A stretch of 64,000 bases of DNA from Myxococcus flavus (GTDB taxonomy: Bacteria > Myxococcota > Myxococcia > Myxococcales > Myxococcaceae). The stretch spans positions 6,076,001-6,140,000 of the forward strand of contig NZ_CP143624.1 in assembly GCF_050038885.1 (NCBI RefSeq), in the 5' to 3' direction. Shown one piece after another: positions 49,180 to 58,072 of this stretch. The notes below the pieces were generated by a model that worked only from the letters and a program-made list of their open reading frames with translations, made no database searches and was not told the DNA's origin. Within the stretch, counting starts at the first letter, position 1; each line of letters starts with the position of its first letter. Both the position numbers and the translations under genes were made by a program.

Positions 49180-51072
49180 TCAGACGCGGTAGGTGCCCGC
49201 GGCGGCTTCCATATGCCGCGCCACGTCACGCAGCCTGTCGGTGCTCCGCTGTGTGCTCTGCATGCCCGCGAGCGTCTCTTCCATCATCCGGGACAGGTCC
49301 GTGACGGCGGTGAAGATCTGCGCCACGCCCGCGTTCTGCTGGGTCACTGCGGTGGCAATCTGCTGCGCGGCGTTGGCGTTGTCCTGGATGATGCTGGCCA
49401 GCTCGCGCAGGCTGTCGCCGCTGGCGCGCACCTGCGCCAGGCCCGACTCGGTGCGCCGCTGTCCCTCTTCCGACAAGGCGGCGGTGGCGCGGATGGCGCG
49501 CTGGACGTCCTCCAGGATTTCCCGGACGCGGCCGGTGGAGCTGATGGACTGGTCCGCCAGGCTGCGGATTTCACGGGCCACCACCCCGAAGCCCTTGCCG
49601 TGCTCCCCCGAGCGCGCCGACTCGATGGCCGCGTTGAGCGCCAGCATGTTGGACTGGTCCGCCAGGTCCTTCACCGTCTGCGTAATCCCGCCAATCTGGC
49701 GCGTGCGCTCCTCCAGCGCGGAGATGCTGGTGGCCACCCGCCCCACCTGCTCCCGGAGCTGCTCGAAGCCCTGGAGGCTGGCGCTGACCGTGGCCTCGCC
49801 CGCGGAGCCCACCTCGCGGGCGCGGGTGGTGACGCCGAGCACCTCCTGGGAGCGCTCCGCCGCCATCAGCGAGGTCTGCTTGATTTCCTGCGCCGTCACC
49901 TGCGTCTCCTGGAGGGCGGTGGCCTGGCGGGACAGGTTGCGCTCCTGCTGGGAGGTGGCCTGGGTCAGCTCCTCCACCGTCTGACCGAGCACGCGCGTTC
50001 CTTGCTGGAGGCTGGCGGTGGACTCCCTCAGGTGGCTCATCATGCTGGAGAAGGACGCGGCCAGCTTCCCGACCTCGTCCTGCCGGGCGGGCACCTCCAC
50101 GTGCTGGGTCAGGTCGCCTTCGCGCACGATGCGGCCCACGACCTCGCTGAGCGTGGAGATGGGACGCGTCACGCTCCGGGCCAGCCACCAGGAGCCCACC
50201 ATGCTCGCAAGGAGGGAGAGGGCCGTCAGGACGAAGGCGACGGTGGTCCCCCGGCGCAGCGGCGCGTAGGCCTCCTCGGGCGCGACGGTGGCCACGAAGC
50301 GCCAGCCGTCACCCACGTCGACCTCCGTCCTATCGTCCAGGGCCTCGATGCGCAGCGCGTTGGTGGCGCGCGGTGCGTTCTCCCCACGTGAGTCGAACAG
50401 CGGCGTGCCGTCCGCGGTGAGCACCTCCAGCGCGAAGCTCGGCTGGCCTCGGTTATGCGCGCGCGTCAGGGCGTCCGCGACCTCCGCGCCGACGTGGCCC
50501 CAGTCATAGGCGGCCAGCAGGACGCCGATGCGCGATTGGCTGATGGGGCTGATGACCGGCACCGCGAAGGGCAGCACCCGCTTCTGGAAGAAGGGGTCCA
50601 CGCGCGCGAGGGAGTGTCCGTCCAGCCGATTCTCCAGCGCGCCCTGGAACCAGCTCGTCTCCCGCACCTCGGCGGCGCGGTCGAGGAAGGCCGCGCGCAC
50701 CTCCGGGCTGCTGGCGGAGAGCACCCGCCCGTCCTCGGAGAAGAGCGCCAGTCCGGCGAAGGTCGCGTGCCGCTTCTGGAGCGAGGCCAGCACCGCGTCG
50801 CTCTTCTCGAAGGTGTCGAACAGCAGCGCGCCGCGCAGGATGGCGTCCTCCGCCCAGCTGCGCGCGTTGCCCTCGCGTTCGGTGAGCGCCGCCTCCACCA
50901 GCTCTCTCAGGCCCTCCGCCTCCGACCGGAGCGTGGCGTCAATCTGCTCGCGCAGGGCGTCTTCGGTGAAGACCTTCACGAAGAGGTTCATGGGCGCCAG
51001 GGCGCCGATGACCAGCAGGAACATGGCCAGGGTGAGGCGGGTGCGCAGCGTCATTCCGTCAAGGAAATGCAT
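49180..51072 (-). CDS. Methyl-accepting chemotaxis protein
   Basis: The 630-residue receptor (ATG 51072; ATG 51054 also possible) has a transmembrane helix (LTLAMFLLVIGALAPMNLFV), a periplasmic dCache-like sensor of about 250 residues, a second transmembrane helix (TTVAFVLTALSLLASMVGSW), a HAMP domain (LARSVTRPISTLSEVVGRIV) and a cytoplasmic coiled coil with the signalling tip IESARSGEHGKGFGVVAREI. This tip variant differs slightly from the usual E-A-A-R-A-G-E-x-G-R-G-F-A-V-V-A. The receptor signals to CheA/CheW. It follows, after 23 bases, a gene for a secreted Cache-like protein, suggesting a ligand-presenting partner. Confidence 0.95.
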   Translation of the reverse strand: MHFLDGMTLRTRLTLAMFLLVIGALAPMNLFVKVFTEDALREQIDATLRSEAEGLRELVEAALTEREGNARSWAEDAILRGALLFDTFEKSDAVLASLQKRHATFAGLALFSEDGRVLSASSPEVRAAFLDRAAEVRETSWFQGALENRLDGHSLARVDPFFQKRVLPFAVPVISPISQSRIGVLLAAYDWGHVGAEVADALTRAHNRGQPSFALEVLTADGTPLFDSRGENAPRATNALRIEALDDRTEVDVGDGWRFVATVAPEEAYAPLRRGTTVAFVLTALSLLASMVGSWWLARSVTRPISTLSEVVGRIVREGDLTQHVEVPARQDEVGKLAASFSSMMSHLRESTASLQQGTRVLGQTVEELTQATSQQERNLSRQATALQETQVTAQEIKQTSLMAAERSQEVLGVTTRAREVGSAGEATVSASLQGFEQLREQVGRVATSISALEERTRQIGGITQTVKDLADQSNMLALNAAIESARSGEHGKGFGVVAREIRSLADQSISSTGRVREILEDVQRAIRATAALSEEGQRRTESGLAQVRASGDSLRELASIIQDNANAAQQIATAVTQQNAGVAQIFTAVTDLSRMMEETLAGMQSTQRSTDRLRDVARHMEAAAGTYRV

Positions 51073-51095
51073 GGGAGATCGAGCCAGCAGGTGGT

Positions 51096-51632
51096 TCAGA
51101 GGGCCAGCAGGGAGACGCCGACGGAGAGCGCGCCAATGGTCCGGCCGCCGTCACGGACGGGGAAGGAAATCTGGAGGACGAAGGACTGCGAGGACTCGTC
51201 GAAGCTGGGCTTCTCTCGCAGCACCGTTCCGTTCTTGAAGGGCTCCGTGAACTTGGCCTCGTCACCTTGCCAGTAGTTGGACGTGCGGCGGGTGGAGCCC
51301 ACCAGCGCTCCCTGGTTGTCCATCACGAAGGCCTCGGCGACGGCGCCCTTCAGTTCCTTCAGGTGTTGGTTCAGCACGCGGGAGCACGGGCTGCTCAGCA
51401 CCTTCTCCTTGAAGGGGGTGAGGGCCGGGGTCGCCATCCAGGCCTTGTCCTGCTCCTCGATGGTGGCCCGGGACGCGCGGCGGGCGTTCTGCTCACGGAC
51501 GGCCTGGATGACCCTGGGGTCCAGCGCCATCTGCTGGAGCTGGGGAATCAGCCGGTCCACCTTCTTCATCTGGGCGACGCCGTCCGCGGGCATCTGCGCC
51601 AGCAGCACGACCACCAATCCGAACCACGACAT
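51096..51632 (-). CDS. Exported Cache/PDC-like sensor protein
   Basis: The 178-residue protein starts at ATG 51632 with a signal peptide (MSWFGLVVVLLAQMPADGVA). Residues about 25-178 form a single Cache/PDC-like domain (RLIPQLQQMALDPRVIQAVR, VAEAFVMDNQGALVGSTRRT, YWQGDEAKFTEPFKNG, VLQISFPVRDGGRTIGALSV). The pattern 'M-D-N-Q-G-x-x-V' and 'I-S-F-P-V-R-D-G-G-x-x-I-G-A-L' is the usual ligand-pocket face. It has no transmembrane helix besides the signal. Being immediately upstream of the chemoreceptor, it probably acts as its periplasmic partner. Confidence 0.8.
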   Translation of the reverse strand: MSWFGLVVVLLAQMPADGVAQMKKVDRLIPQLQQMALDPRVIQAVREQNARRASRATIEEQDKAWMATPALTPFKEKVLSSPCSRVLNQHLKELKGAVAEAFVMDNQGALVGSTRRTSNYWQGDEAKFTEPFKNGTVLREKPSFDESSQSFVLQISFPVRDGGRTIGALSVGVSLLAL

Positions 51633-51892
51633 CCGCACCTCATCCCCCGACGCAGGGGCACCGGGCCGGGTGCCACCGCTTGCGCCGTGCTCGTGAAGGC
51701 ACTGTGACACAGGCCTCGGCGTGAATACAAAACCGCTGATCCGTCTGGACCCGTCGACAGGACGCCTGGCCACACTCCCCGACGAAGTCAACGTTGACTC
51801 GCAAGGCAGCACATCGCCTTCTCAGGGCGGTGGGCATGCGGCATTGCCGAGTTGGAGTGTTTTCATTGTTTTGACTTGGAACGCCGCGAGGC

Positions 51893-51906
51893 GTGTCGCG
51901 CGACAC
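51893..51906. promoter_or_regulatory. 14-bp palindrome in the 51633-52064 intergenic region
   Basis: GTGTCGC-GCGACAC is a perfect palindrome. It lies about 20 bases downstream of TTGACT (51871-51876), a possible -35 element for the ferritin-like gene that starts at 52065. The remainder of the 432-base divergent region between 51633 and 52064 holds no gene I can support. Confidence 0.4.
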
Positions 51907-52064
51907 GGATTCGCTGTGAGCCGCCCGTGACACCCTCAGGAATCTGAAAGGGTGGGGTGGCGAAGGCGGGGTTTTCAGGCATTTCGTTGGTGCTTCCCGG
52001 AACGCAGGGATTGGCATCCTCATTGCTCGAACGCGGAGCCTCATTCCAGGGGAACCGCTCATCG

Positions 52065-52865
52065 ATGGATTCGAATCACTTGCGCCTGCTCTTCTCCCGG
52101 GCCCTGCGGGCCTCGCCCGGTGCGCCCCGCGCCCGTGTGAAGGGTTGTCTGTCTGTTGCGGAATTGTCACGCATGACGCCTCCGGGCCTCGTTCCGCCCG
52201 AGGCCGTCACCGGCCCCAACGACGTACCGTCGTCATCGCCGCTCTTCGCGCGAGGGGGCCACAATGCCTGTCAGCGCGCGCGCCGTGACGACCTCCTCGC
52301 CGCGACACGCGGTGATGCCGTGGAGGCCACGTCCATCCAGGCCCTGGTTCGGCTGCGTGACGCATTGGACCTGCACGGCGCGGACGCGTCGCTCGTGAGC
52401 GCGCTGGACGAGCTGATGCACACAGGCGGCAGTACCCGCCAGACGTGGCGGCACGGCGCGGCGCCCGGACTGCCGAAGGTGGAGCCGCTGCCGCCGCGCT
52501 CCCTGTTCGCGGTGGCGCTGGACAACGCCGTGGAGGGCTGCGTGCGCGAGACGTTCGGCGCGCTGGTGTCACGGCATCAGGCGCTTCATGCCCGGGATGG
52601 CGGGGTTCGCGCCTTCATGGCGCGCGTCGCCGAGGACGAGACGCGCCACGCGGAGCTGTTCTGGAAGGTGGACCACTGGGCGCAGGCGCGGCTCTCCGCG
52701 GGGGAGCGGGACGTGCTCCGGCTGGCGAAGCAGCGTGCGTCGGAGGCGCTGCGCGCGGAGGTCGCCGAGCCGGTGAGCCCCGTGTTCGTCTCCGAGGCGG
52801 GGCTGCCTCCACCCGAGGTCGCGGTGGCGCTGGTGGACACGCTTGCCCGCGAGCTGTGGGCCTGA
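52065..52865 (+). CDS. Ferritin-like domain protein
   Basis: A 266-residue protein from ATG 52065. The first 100 residues are loosely ordered (Pro/Ser/Arg-rich). From about residue 145 a ferritin-like helical part shows metal-ligand pairs: VALDNAVEGCVRETFGALVS (Glu, Glu) and ARVAEDETRHAELFWKVDHW (Glu-x-x-His). This is the diiron pattern of rubrerythrin-like or demethoxyubiquinone-hydroxylase-like proteins found in many myxobacterial exported proteins. No clear signal. Function not assigned. Start is uncertain because the ribosome site AGGGGA is 11 bases away. Confidence 0.7.
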   Translation: MDSNHLRLLFSRALRASPGAPRARVKGCLSVAELSRMTPPGLVPPEAVTGPNDVPSSSPLFARGGHNACQRARRDDLLAATRGDAVEATSIQALVRLRDALDLHGADASLVSALDELMHTGGSTRQTWRHGAAPGLPKVEPLPPRSLFAVALDNAVEGCVRETFGALVSRHQALHARDGGVRAFMARVAEDETRHAELFWKVDHWAQARLSAGERDVLRLAKQRASEALRAEVAEPVSPVFVSEAGLPPPEVAVALVDTLARELWA

Positions 52866-53053
52866 GTCCCGGGCGGTGCGGGCCCCCTTGCGGAGCAGGC
52901 CGCCCGTCCGGCTGCCTGGAGTGACGGAGGCCCGGCTTCCGGGCATCCAGCCAACGGACCGGGCGAGGCCGTGGCCTCGCTGTTAGTGTCCGGGACGGGA
53001 GCGCCGCCGCGGTGAGATGAACACGGGGCTCCGGAAGGGAAGAAGAGCCGAAG

Positions 53054-54082
53054 ATGAGTCAGCCGTCAGAAGCCGTCCTTCGCGTGGAGCCGCTCGGCGG
53101 AATGCCGTGGCGCACGCCAGACCCGTTCCTCTTCTGCGTCCACCACGACGACAAGTACCCCCTGGGGAACGAGCGGCTGGGGCCGGCCGCCTCGCTCGCG
53201 GGCCGCAACATCGGCCAGGACTTCGAGGGGCGGGACGGCTGGAACATGTACCACGGCTCCGTGGTGCCCGGCTTCCCGCAGCACCCGCATCGCGGGTTCG
53301 AGACCGTCACCGTGGTGCGCCGCGGGTTGCTGGACCACTCGGATTCCCTCGGCGCGGCGGCCCGCTTCGGCGGGGGCGACGTGCAGTGGCTGACCGCGGG
53401 CGCGGGCATCAATCACTCGGAGATGTTCCCGCTGCTGAAGCGTGACCAGCCCAACCCGGTGGAGCTGTTCCAGCTCTGGCTCAACCTGCCGCGAGCGAAC
53501 AAGCTGGTGGAGCCGCACTTCTCCATGCTCTGGCGTCACGTCATCCCCCGGCACGTCGCGAAGGACGCGGAGGGCCGCACCACCGAGGTCACCGTGGTGG
53601 CGGGCGCGCTGGGGGACCTGAAGGCGCCTCCGCCTCCGCCGAAGTCCTGGGCGGCCCAGGCGGAGTCGGACGTGGCCATCTGGACGCTCAAGCTGGCCCC
53701 GGGCGCGCGGTGGACGCTGCCCGCGGCGGCGCATGGCAGCAACCGGATGCTGTACTTCTTCCTCGGCTCCGGCATTCGCGTGGCGGGCCACGCGATTCCG
53801 CCCTCGCACAGCATCGACCTGCGCGCGGACGTGGCGGTGGAGCTGGAGAACGGGGCGGACGAGGCGGAGCTGCTGCTCCTGCAAGGGCGGCCCATTGGCG
53901 AGCCCGTCGTCCAGTACGGCCCGTTCGTGATGAACTCACGGCAGGAAATCCAGCAGGCCTTCGCGGACTACCAGCGCACCGGCTTCGGTGGCTGGCCGTG
54001 GCCGAGCAACGACCCTGTCCACCCGCGCGAGGAGGGCCGCTTCGCCCGGCACGCGGATGGGCGCATCGAGCGGCCGGCCTGA
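53054..54082 (+). CDS. Pirin-family cupin protein
   Basis: The 342-residue protein starts at ATG 53054. The N-terminal cupin has the metal site: GFPQHPHRGFETVTVVRRGL (two His and Glu) and WLTAGAGINHSEMFPLLKR (His, Glu). The C-terminal half is the second cupin (ARWTLPAAAHGSNRMLYFFL, ELLLLQGRPIGEPVVQYGPF, MNSRQEIQQAFADYQRTGFG). Pirins bind iron and act as quercetin dioxygenase-like enzymes or redox-dependent co-regulators. Monocistronic. The ending GGWPWPSNDPVHPREEGRFA is the usual pirin C-terminus. Confidence 0.92.
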   Translation: MSQPSEAVLRVEPLGGMPWRTPDPFLFCVHHDDKYPLGNERLGPAASLAGRNIGQDFEGRDGWNMYHGSVVPGFPQHPHRGFETVTVVRRGLLDHSDSLGAAARFGGGDVQWLTAGAGINHSEMFPLLKRDQPNPVELFQLWLNLPRANKLVEPHFSMLWRHVIPRHVAKDAEGRTTEVTVVAGALGDLKAPPPPPKSWAAQAESDVAIWTLKLAPGARWTLPAAAHGSNRMLYFFLGSGIRVAGHAIPPSHSIDLRADVAVELENGADEAELLLLQGRPIGEPVVQYGPFVMNSRQEIQQAFADYQRTGFGGWPWPSNDPVHPREEGRFARHADGRIERPA

Positions 54083-54106
54083 ACGCGGGTCCGGCCGCCC
54101 GGCCCA

Positions 54107-54316
54107 TCAGGCGCCCCCGTCAGCGCAGTGGCCTGACGGGAGCGCGCCATGGGGGTCGCAGGCTCCGCCGTCCGCATCGAGCCAGGACGCGCACTGCAGC
54201 GCGGAGCCCGCCCCGCGGTAGGAGGTCTGCTTGACGTGGACGTGCGTGGCTGGCCGCGGGGCAGGCGCGCGGCTGGCTTGGGAGCCGCGTGGTTGAATGC
54301 GTGGGCCGTGTGGCAC
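54107..54316 (-). CDS. Short frame, possible gene remnant
   Basis: A 69-residue minus-strand frame ends with coding-like HVHVKQTSYRGAGSALQCAS and WLDADGGACDPHGALPSGHC, stop at 54107. The three cysteines and aspartate-rich turn look like the end of an exported protein. Its first half reads as arbitrary Pro/Arg; a second frame (ECHTAHAFNHAAPKPAARLP) could belong to the same gene, implying a frameshift. No start site or family is clear. The 54083-54334 stretch holds nothing else. Confidence 0.3.
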   Translation of the reverse strand: MPHGPRIQPRGSQASRAPAPRPATHVHVKQTSYRGAGSALQCASWLDADGGACDPHGALPSGHCADGGA

Positions 54317-54334
54317 TCGCCGCCGTTGCTGACC

Positions 54335-55567
54335 TCAGAGGCGAGGCGGGCGGGCGCGGGCGGCGGACAACACCCCCGCCAGCAGCACCACGAGGGTGCC
54401 CGCGAGCGGCACCACGAGCAGTCCCACACGCAGGCCCAATGCATCAGCGACGAGCCCGACGATGGGTGGGGAGGCGAGGAACCCCAGGCGCATCAGCCAG
54501 CTGACCACGGTGAGGCCGGTGCCCGCGCGCAGGCCCGGTAGCTCGTCGGCGCCGTGCATGGCGGCGGGAACCAGGGTCGCCACGCCGAACCCGGCGCACG
54601 CGAAGCCGGCGATGGTTCCCGGCACTGACGGAAACAGCAGCGCCGCGCTCATGCCCAGCGCAGTGGTCGCCCCTCCGGCGCGGGCAACCGCCCGCTGGCC
54701 GAAGCGGTCGACGAGCCCATCGCCCAGCAGCCGCCCGATGAACTGCGCGCCCACCAGCGCCACGAAACCGAACGAGGCGACAGCGGCCTCCGCGCCCAGG
54801 GTGCCGGACAGGTAGACGGCGGCCCACGTCATCCCGGCGTCCTCGACCATGATCCCGCCACACGCAATCAGGACGAGCGCGCCGATGATGAGCCACACGT
54901 GCCCAGGGCCCGCCGCGCCTCGCTGGGCCGGCGTACGGTCCTTCTGCGCGTCAGCCTCGGCGGGCTCGCCCGGGGTGGTGGGCTCCGGCCCAGGAAGCGC
55001 GAAGCGCAGGGCCGTCAGCGCGACGGCGGCGAAGAGCAGGGCGGAGAGGCTCAGGTGGATGCCCCGTGGCAGGTCGAGCCCGGCGGCGAGTCCTCCCATG
55101 AGACCTCCCACGACGGCGCCGATGCTCCAGACGGCATGGAAGCCATTGAGGATGGACCGGCCATAGAGCCGCTGGACGCGCAGCCCGTGTGAGTTCTGCG
55201 CCACGTCGGTGATGGCGTCCAGGCCGCCCGCACAGAAGAGCGCGGCGGCGAGCATGCCCCAGGACTGCGCCAGCCCCGCGAGGAGCACGCCCAGGCTCGT
55301 GAGCAGCGTGCCGGCGACCGCGACGCGTGAGGAGCGGAACCGGCGGACGAGTGAGCCCGCGGAGAGCCCGGCCATCAGGGCCCCGCAGGGGAACGCCGCG
55401 ACCGCGAGCCCGAACTCCGCATTGCTGAGGCCGAGGTCGGCCTTGAGCTGGGGGTAGCGTGGCAGCAGGTTGGCGAAGATGGCACCGTTGGTGAGGAACA
55501 TCGCCGCGACGGCGGCGCGTGCCGCGCGGTACTGGGGGAGCACCTGCAGCGGGGAGGTGGTGGTCAT
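54335..55567 (-). CDS. Major facilitator superfamily transporter
   Basis: The 410-residue membrane protein has twelve hydrophobic segments (for example MFLTNGAIFANLLPRYPQLK at the first helix and LVVPLAGTLVVLLAGVLSAA at the last) and the MFS A-like motif GLSAGSLVRRFRSSRVAVAG between helices 2 and 3. The family pattern suits drug/sugar exporters of the YfkF/ProP-like kind rather than symporters of known substrates. It is the second gene of an operon with a TetR regulator, 12 bases after its stop, so drug-type efflux under TetR control is the likely role. Confidence 0.93.
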   Translation of the reverse strand: MTTTSPLQVLPQYRAARAAVAAMFLTNGAIFANLLPRYPQLKADLGLSNAEFGLAVAAFPCGALMAGLSAGSLVRRFRSSRVAVAGTLLTSLGVLLAGLAQSWGMLAAALFCAGGLDAITDVAQNSHGLRVQRLYGRSILNGFHAVWSIGAVVGGLMGGLAAGLDLPRGIHLSLSALLFAAVALTALRFALPGPEPTTPGEPAEADAQKDRTPAQRGAAGPGHVWLIIGALVLIACGGIMVEDAGMTWAAVYLSGTLGAEAAVASFGFVALVGAQFIGRLLGDGLVDRFGQRAVARAGGATTALGMSAALLFPSVPGTIAGFACAGFGVATLVPAAMHGADELPGLRAGTGLTVVSWLMRLGFLASPPIVGLVADALGLRVGLLVVPLAGTLVVLLAGVLSAARARPPRL

Positions 55568-55579
55568 CGGGGAGCTATG

Positions 55580-56119
55580 TCAGAGGGAGAGAAGGCGGCG
55601 TACGGCGTCGCGGGTGGCCGCGCGCCCGCGCGGGGTCGGGTCCAGGCTGACGTGAATGAACAGCCCTTCAATCAGGGCATCGAGCTCGTGCGCCATCCGG
55701 GCGCTCACGAGCCGTTCGAGCGCCGCGCGGCTCCGGTGCATCCAGTCGTGGGTGATGTGCCGGAACGCGGGCTGACGCGCGGCGAGCGTGTAGAGCTCCA
55801 GCGTGAGCACGAGGTCGTCCGGGCCGGCACTGAGGTCATCGTGCACGATGTGGACGACCGCGGAGACCAGCGCCTCGAGGTCGGCCGCCGCTTCGATTCG
55901 CGCGGTGAAGCGCTCGCTCATGCGCAGGGCGAAGCGGGTGAAGGCCTCACGCAGCAGCTCGTCCATGCTGGTGAAGTGATAGGTCATGGAGCCCAGCGGC
56001 ACTCCGGCGCGCTCGGCGACGCGGCGGTGTGAGGTGCCAGCGACGCCGCCCTCGGCGATGACCGAGAGGGCCGCATCGATGATTCGGTCGCGTCGGTCGG
56101 GGTCGTGCCGGCGGGTCAT
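55580..56119 (-). CDS. TetR-family repressor of the MFS operon
   Basis: The 179-residue protein from ATG 56119 has a TetR HTH: RRDRIIDAALSVIAEGGVAG, TSHRRVAERAGVPLGSMTYH and FTSMDELLREAFTRFALRM. The C-terminal ligand domain (LEALVSAVVHIVHDDLSAGP) is typical of TetR_C-type drug sensors. The gene leads the TetR-MFS operon. Directly upstream of the start sits the palindrome TGTACG-AA-CGTACA, a probable autoregulatory operator, so binding of an effector would free both genes. Confidence 0.94.
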   Translation of the reverse strand: MTRRHDPDRRDRIIDAALSVIAEGGVAGTSHRRVAERAGVPLGSMTYHFTSMDELLREAFTRFALRMSERFTARIEAAADLEALVSAVVHIVHDDLSAGPDDLVLTLELYTLAARQPAFRHITHDWMHRSRAALERLVSARMAHELDALIEGLFIHVSLDPTPRGRAATRDAVRRLLSL

Positions 56120-56120
56120 G

Positions 56121-56134
56121 TGTACGAACGTACA
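56121..56134. promoter_or_regulatory. TetR operator palindrome
   Basis: TGTACG-AA-CGTACA is a perfect 6+6 inverted repeat one base upstream of the tetR start codon. TetR-family operators of this length and position are common, and the repressor is encoded next to it. Confidence 0.75.
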
Positions 56135-56218
56135 TATCGGCCGAACACAGGACAAGGCCCGGTCGATTCCCGTGGCCGTTGCCTCCTCGCCCGCTGGAAC
56201 GGAGCGGCTGGTTGGGGC

Positions 56219-57031
56219 CTACGCGCGTTGCTTCGCCGCGGTGGCTCCGCCGCCGCGCGCCTTGGCGGGCTTCGGGGTGCTTGCCGCGGACGAGGAGGCT
56301 GCCCGTTTGACAGGTGCCCTGGCGTCCGCCTTCGCGAAGGCCCGAAGCGCATCCTTGCCGTTCCACCGGGCGGTGGCATCGCGGCTGTCGCCGAGCTTCG
56401 CCGCCAGCTCCCGGGCCGCGCCGCGCAGGGCGGGGCTGCGCCTGCTTCCAATGGCGCGCAGGGCCCAGTTCACCGCCTTCTTGGCGAAATTGCGCGCGTC
56501 GGTGGATTCGCGCTCGATGAGGGGAAGCGCCTCGAGGAAGCGCGCGTCCTCGGCTGCCTTGTCGTGCACCGCGAGCGAGGCGAGCAGCGCGAAGGCCGCG
56601 CGCTTGATGAACTCGTCGCGGTGGCTGGACCACGCGTGGACCCGGTTCCAGGCATGCGGGCTGCGGACCCAGAGCGCGAAGCAGAGCGTGTCGCAGACGG
56701 CCCAGTTGTCGAAGTCACGGCACCACCGGTTCATCTCGGTGAGGGTGACCTGGCTCGCCTCCCCGACATACGCGCAGAGCAGACGCGCCTCGTAGACGCC
56801 CGTCTTCCACAGGGCCGCGGTCAGCGGATGGTCTCTTCCGAGCTTGCGGGCGAGTGCCTGGACGTCCCGCATCGCCACGCCCAGCGCGTGGTCCGCTGGA
56901 ATCCCGAACCGGGCGAGCCCCTGGCGCGTGGCGGGGTTCGCGAGGCGTCTGAGCTCCACCAGGGCCTCCTGCGCCCGGGCCTCGGCGTCCGCGGCAGGGG
57001 CACGGGGCGCGGCGGTCTTCTTCGTCGGCAT
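56219..57031 (-). CDS. DNA-alkylation repair protein, AlkD-like HEAT-repeat glycosylase
   Basis: The 270-residue protein starts at ATG 57031. Residues about 20-210 are helical HEAT-like repeats with AlkD motifs: ARFGIPADHALGVAMRDVQA, AALWKTGVYEARLLCAYVGE, NRWCRDFDNWAVCDTLCFAL and SHRDEFIKRAAFALLASLAV, then RNFAKKAVNWALRAIGSRR. AlkD-type enzymes excise N3/N7-alkylated purines by a base-flipping-free mechanism. The last 50 residues are Ala/Lys/Ser-rich and probably DNA-binding. Monocistronic; no alkA or ogt near. Confidence 0.88.
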   Translation of the reverse strand: MPTKKTAAPRAPAADAEARAQEALVELRRLANPATRQGLARFGIPADHALGVAMRDVQALARKLGRDHPLTAALWKTGVYEARLLCAYVGEASQVTLTEMNRWCRDFDNWAVCDTLCFALWVRSPHAWNRVHAWSSHRDEFIKRAAFALLASLAVHDKAAEDARFLEALPLIERESTDARNFAKKAVNWALRAIGSRRSPALRGAARELAAKLGDSRDATARWNGKDALRAFAKADARAPVKRAASSSAASTPKPAKARGGGATAAKQRA

Positions 57032-57172
57032 GCGTATCTCCCACCGCGCGCCCTAACACACCTGGCCTCAGGCTGGGCCTGAGGCTGCACCGGACGATTC
57101 CGAATTTTCATTCACGTGTGTGCGCTCCACCATCGGCGCTTCGTTCCACACTTCGAATCCGGGCGCTGTCGC

Positions 57173-57946
57173 ATGCCTACCGTCGACCTCGTCTCCTCCA
57201 CCTCCATCCTGCTCTCGCTCCTGACCGCCGCCGTCTTCGTCCTGGCGGGAACCGTCAAAGGCGTGGTGGGGCTGGGACTGCCCACCATCGCCATGGCGCT
57301 GTTGGCCTTGCTGATGCCCCCAGCGGAGGCCGCGGCCTTGCTGGTCGTGCCCTCGCTGGCCACCAATGTCTGGCAGCTCCAGCCATGGCGGACACTGGGC
57401 CCGATGCTGCGGCGTCTGGCGCAGATGCAGTCCGGCACCTGCCTGGGCACGCTGGCGGGAGCATGGGCGCTGGGGGCGCCTGTCGGGGCATGGGCCATGG
57501 TGTCGCTCGGCGCGGCCCTGGTCGCCTACGCGGCCTGGGGACTCAGTGGGGCCCGGCTCGTGGTGGGCTCCCAGGCCGAGCGGCGCCTGGGGTTTCCAGT
57601 GGGCGTGGCCACGGGCTTCGTGACCGCGGCCACGGGCGTCTTCGTCGTCCCCGCGGTCCCGTATCTGCAAGCCCTGGGCTTCGAACGTGAGGAATTGCTC
57701 CAGGCCATGGGCATTTCGTTCACGGTGTCCACGGTGGCCCTGGCGGCGGGGCTCTACCTCAACGCTCGCTACTCTGGCGCCGCGCTGAGCCTGTCCTTCG
57801 TGATGCTGCTGCCGGCGTGGGGCGGGATGCAGTTGGGGCAGTGGCTTCGCCAGAAGCTCTCCCCCGTCGTGTTCCGCAGGTGCTTCCTGGCCAGCCTGGC
57901 CCTGCTCGGCGTCCACATGATGGCGCGTGAGCTCTTGCTGGGGTGA
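57173..57946 (+). CDS. TSUP-family (TauE/SafE) membrane transporter
   Basis: The 257-residue protein from ATG 57173 has eight hydrophobic segments and the duplicated TauE/SafE pattern: AGTVKGVVGLGLPTIAMALL in the first half and PVGVATGFVTAATGVFVVPA in the second, each a G-x-G/T-G-x-x-x-P-like signature. Members export sulfite, sulfoacetate or other organosulfur anions. No sulfur-metabolism genes are adjacent, so the substrate is not deducible. Start ATG 57173 is preferred to the earlier in-frame start at 57116. Confidence 0.92.
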   Translation: MPTVDLVSSTSILLSLLTAAVFVLAGTVKGVVGLGLPTIAMALLALLMPPAEAAALLVVPSLATNVWQLQPWRTLGPMLRRLAQMQSGTCLGTLAGAWALGAPVGAWAMVSLGAALVAYAAWGLSGARLVVGSQAERRLGFPVGVATGFVTAATGVFVVPAVPYLQALGFEREELLQAMGISFTVSTVALAAGLYLNARYSGAALSLSFVMLLPAWGGMQLGQWLRQKLSPVVFRRCFLASLALLGVHMMARELLLG

Positions 57947-58072
57947 GGGCCCCCGTGCCACGGGCGCCGGGCAAACGCCATGAAAGTGTCACCGCCCGCA
58001 CAGTGAGGCGTAACCGGGTTGTCATTCTCGGCCCACACCATGTCGGCTTCCGAGACACACCAGGGAGTGCTC

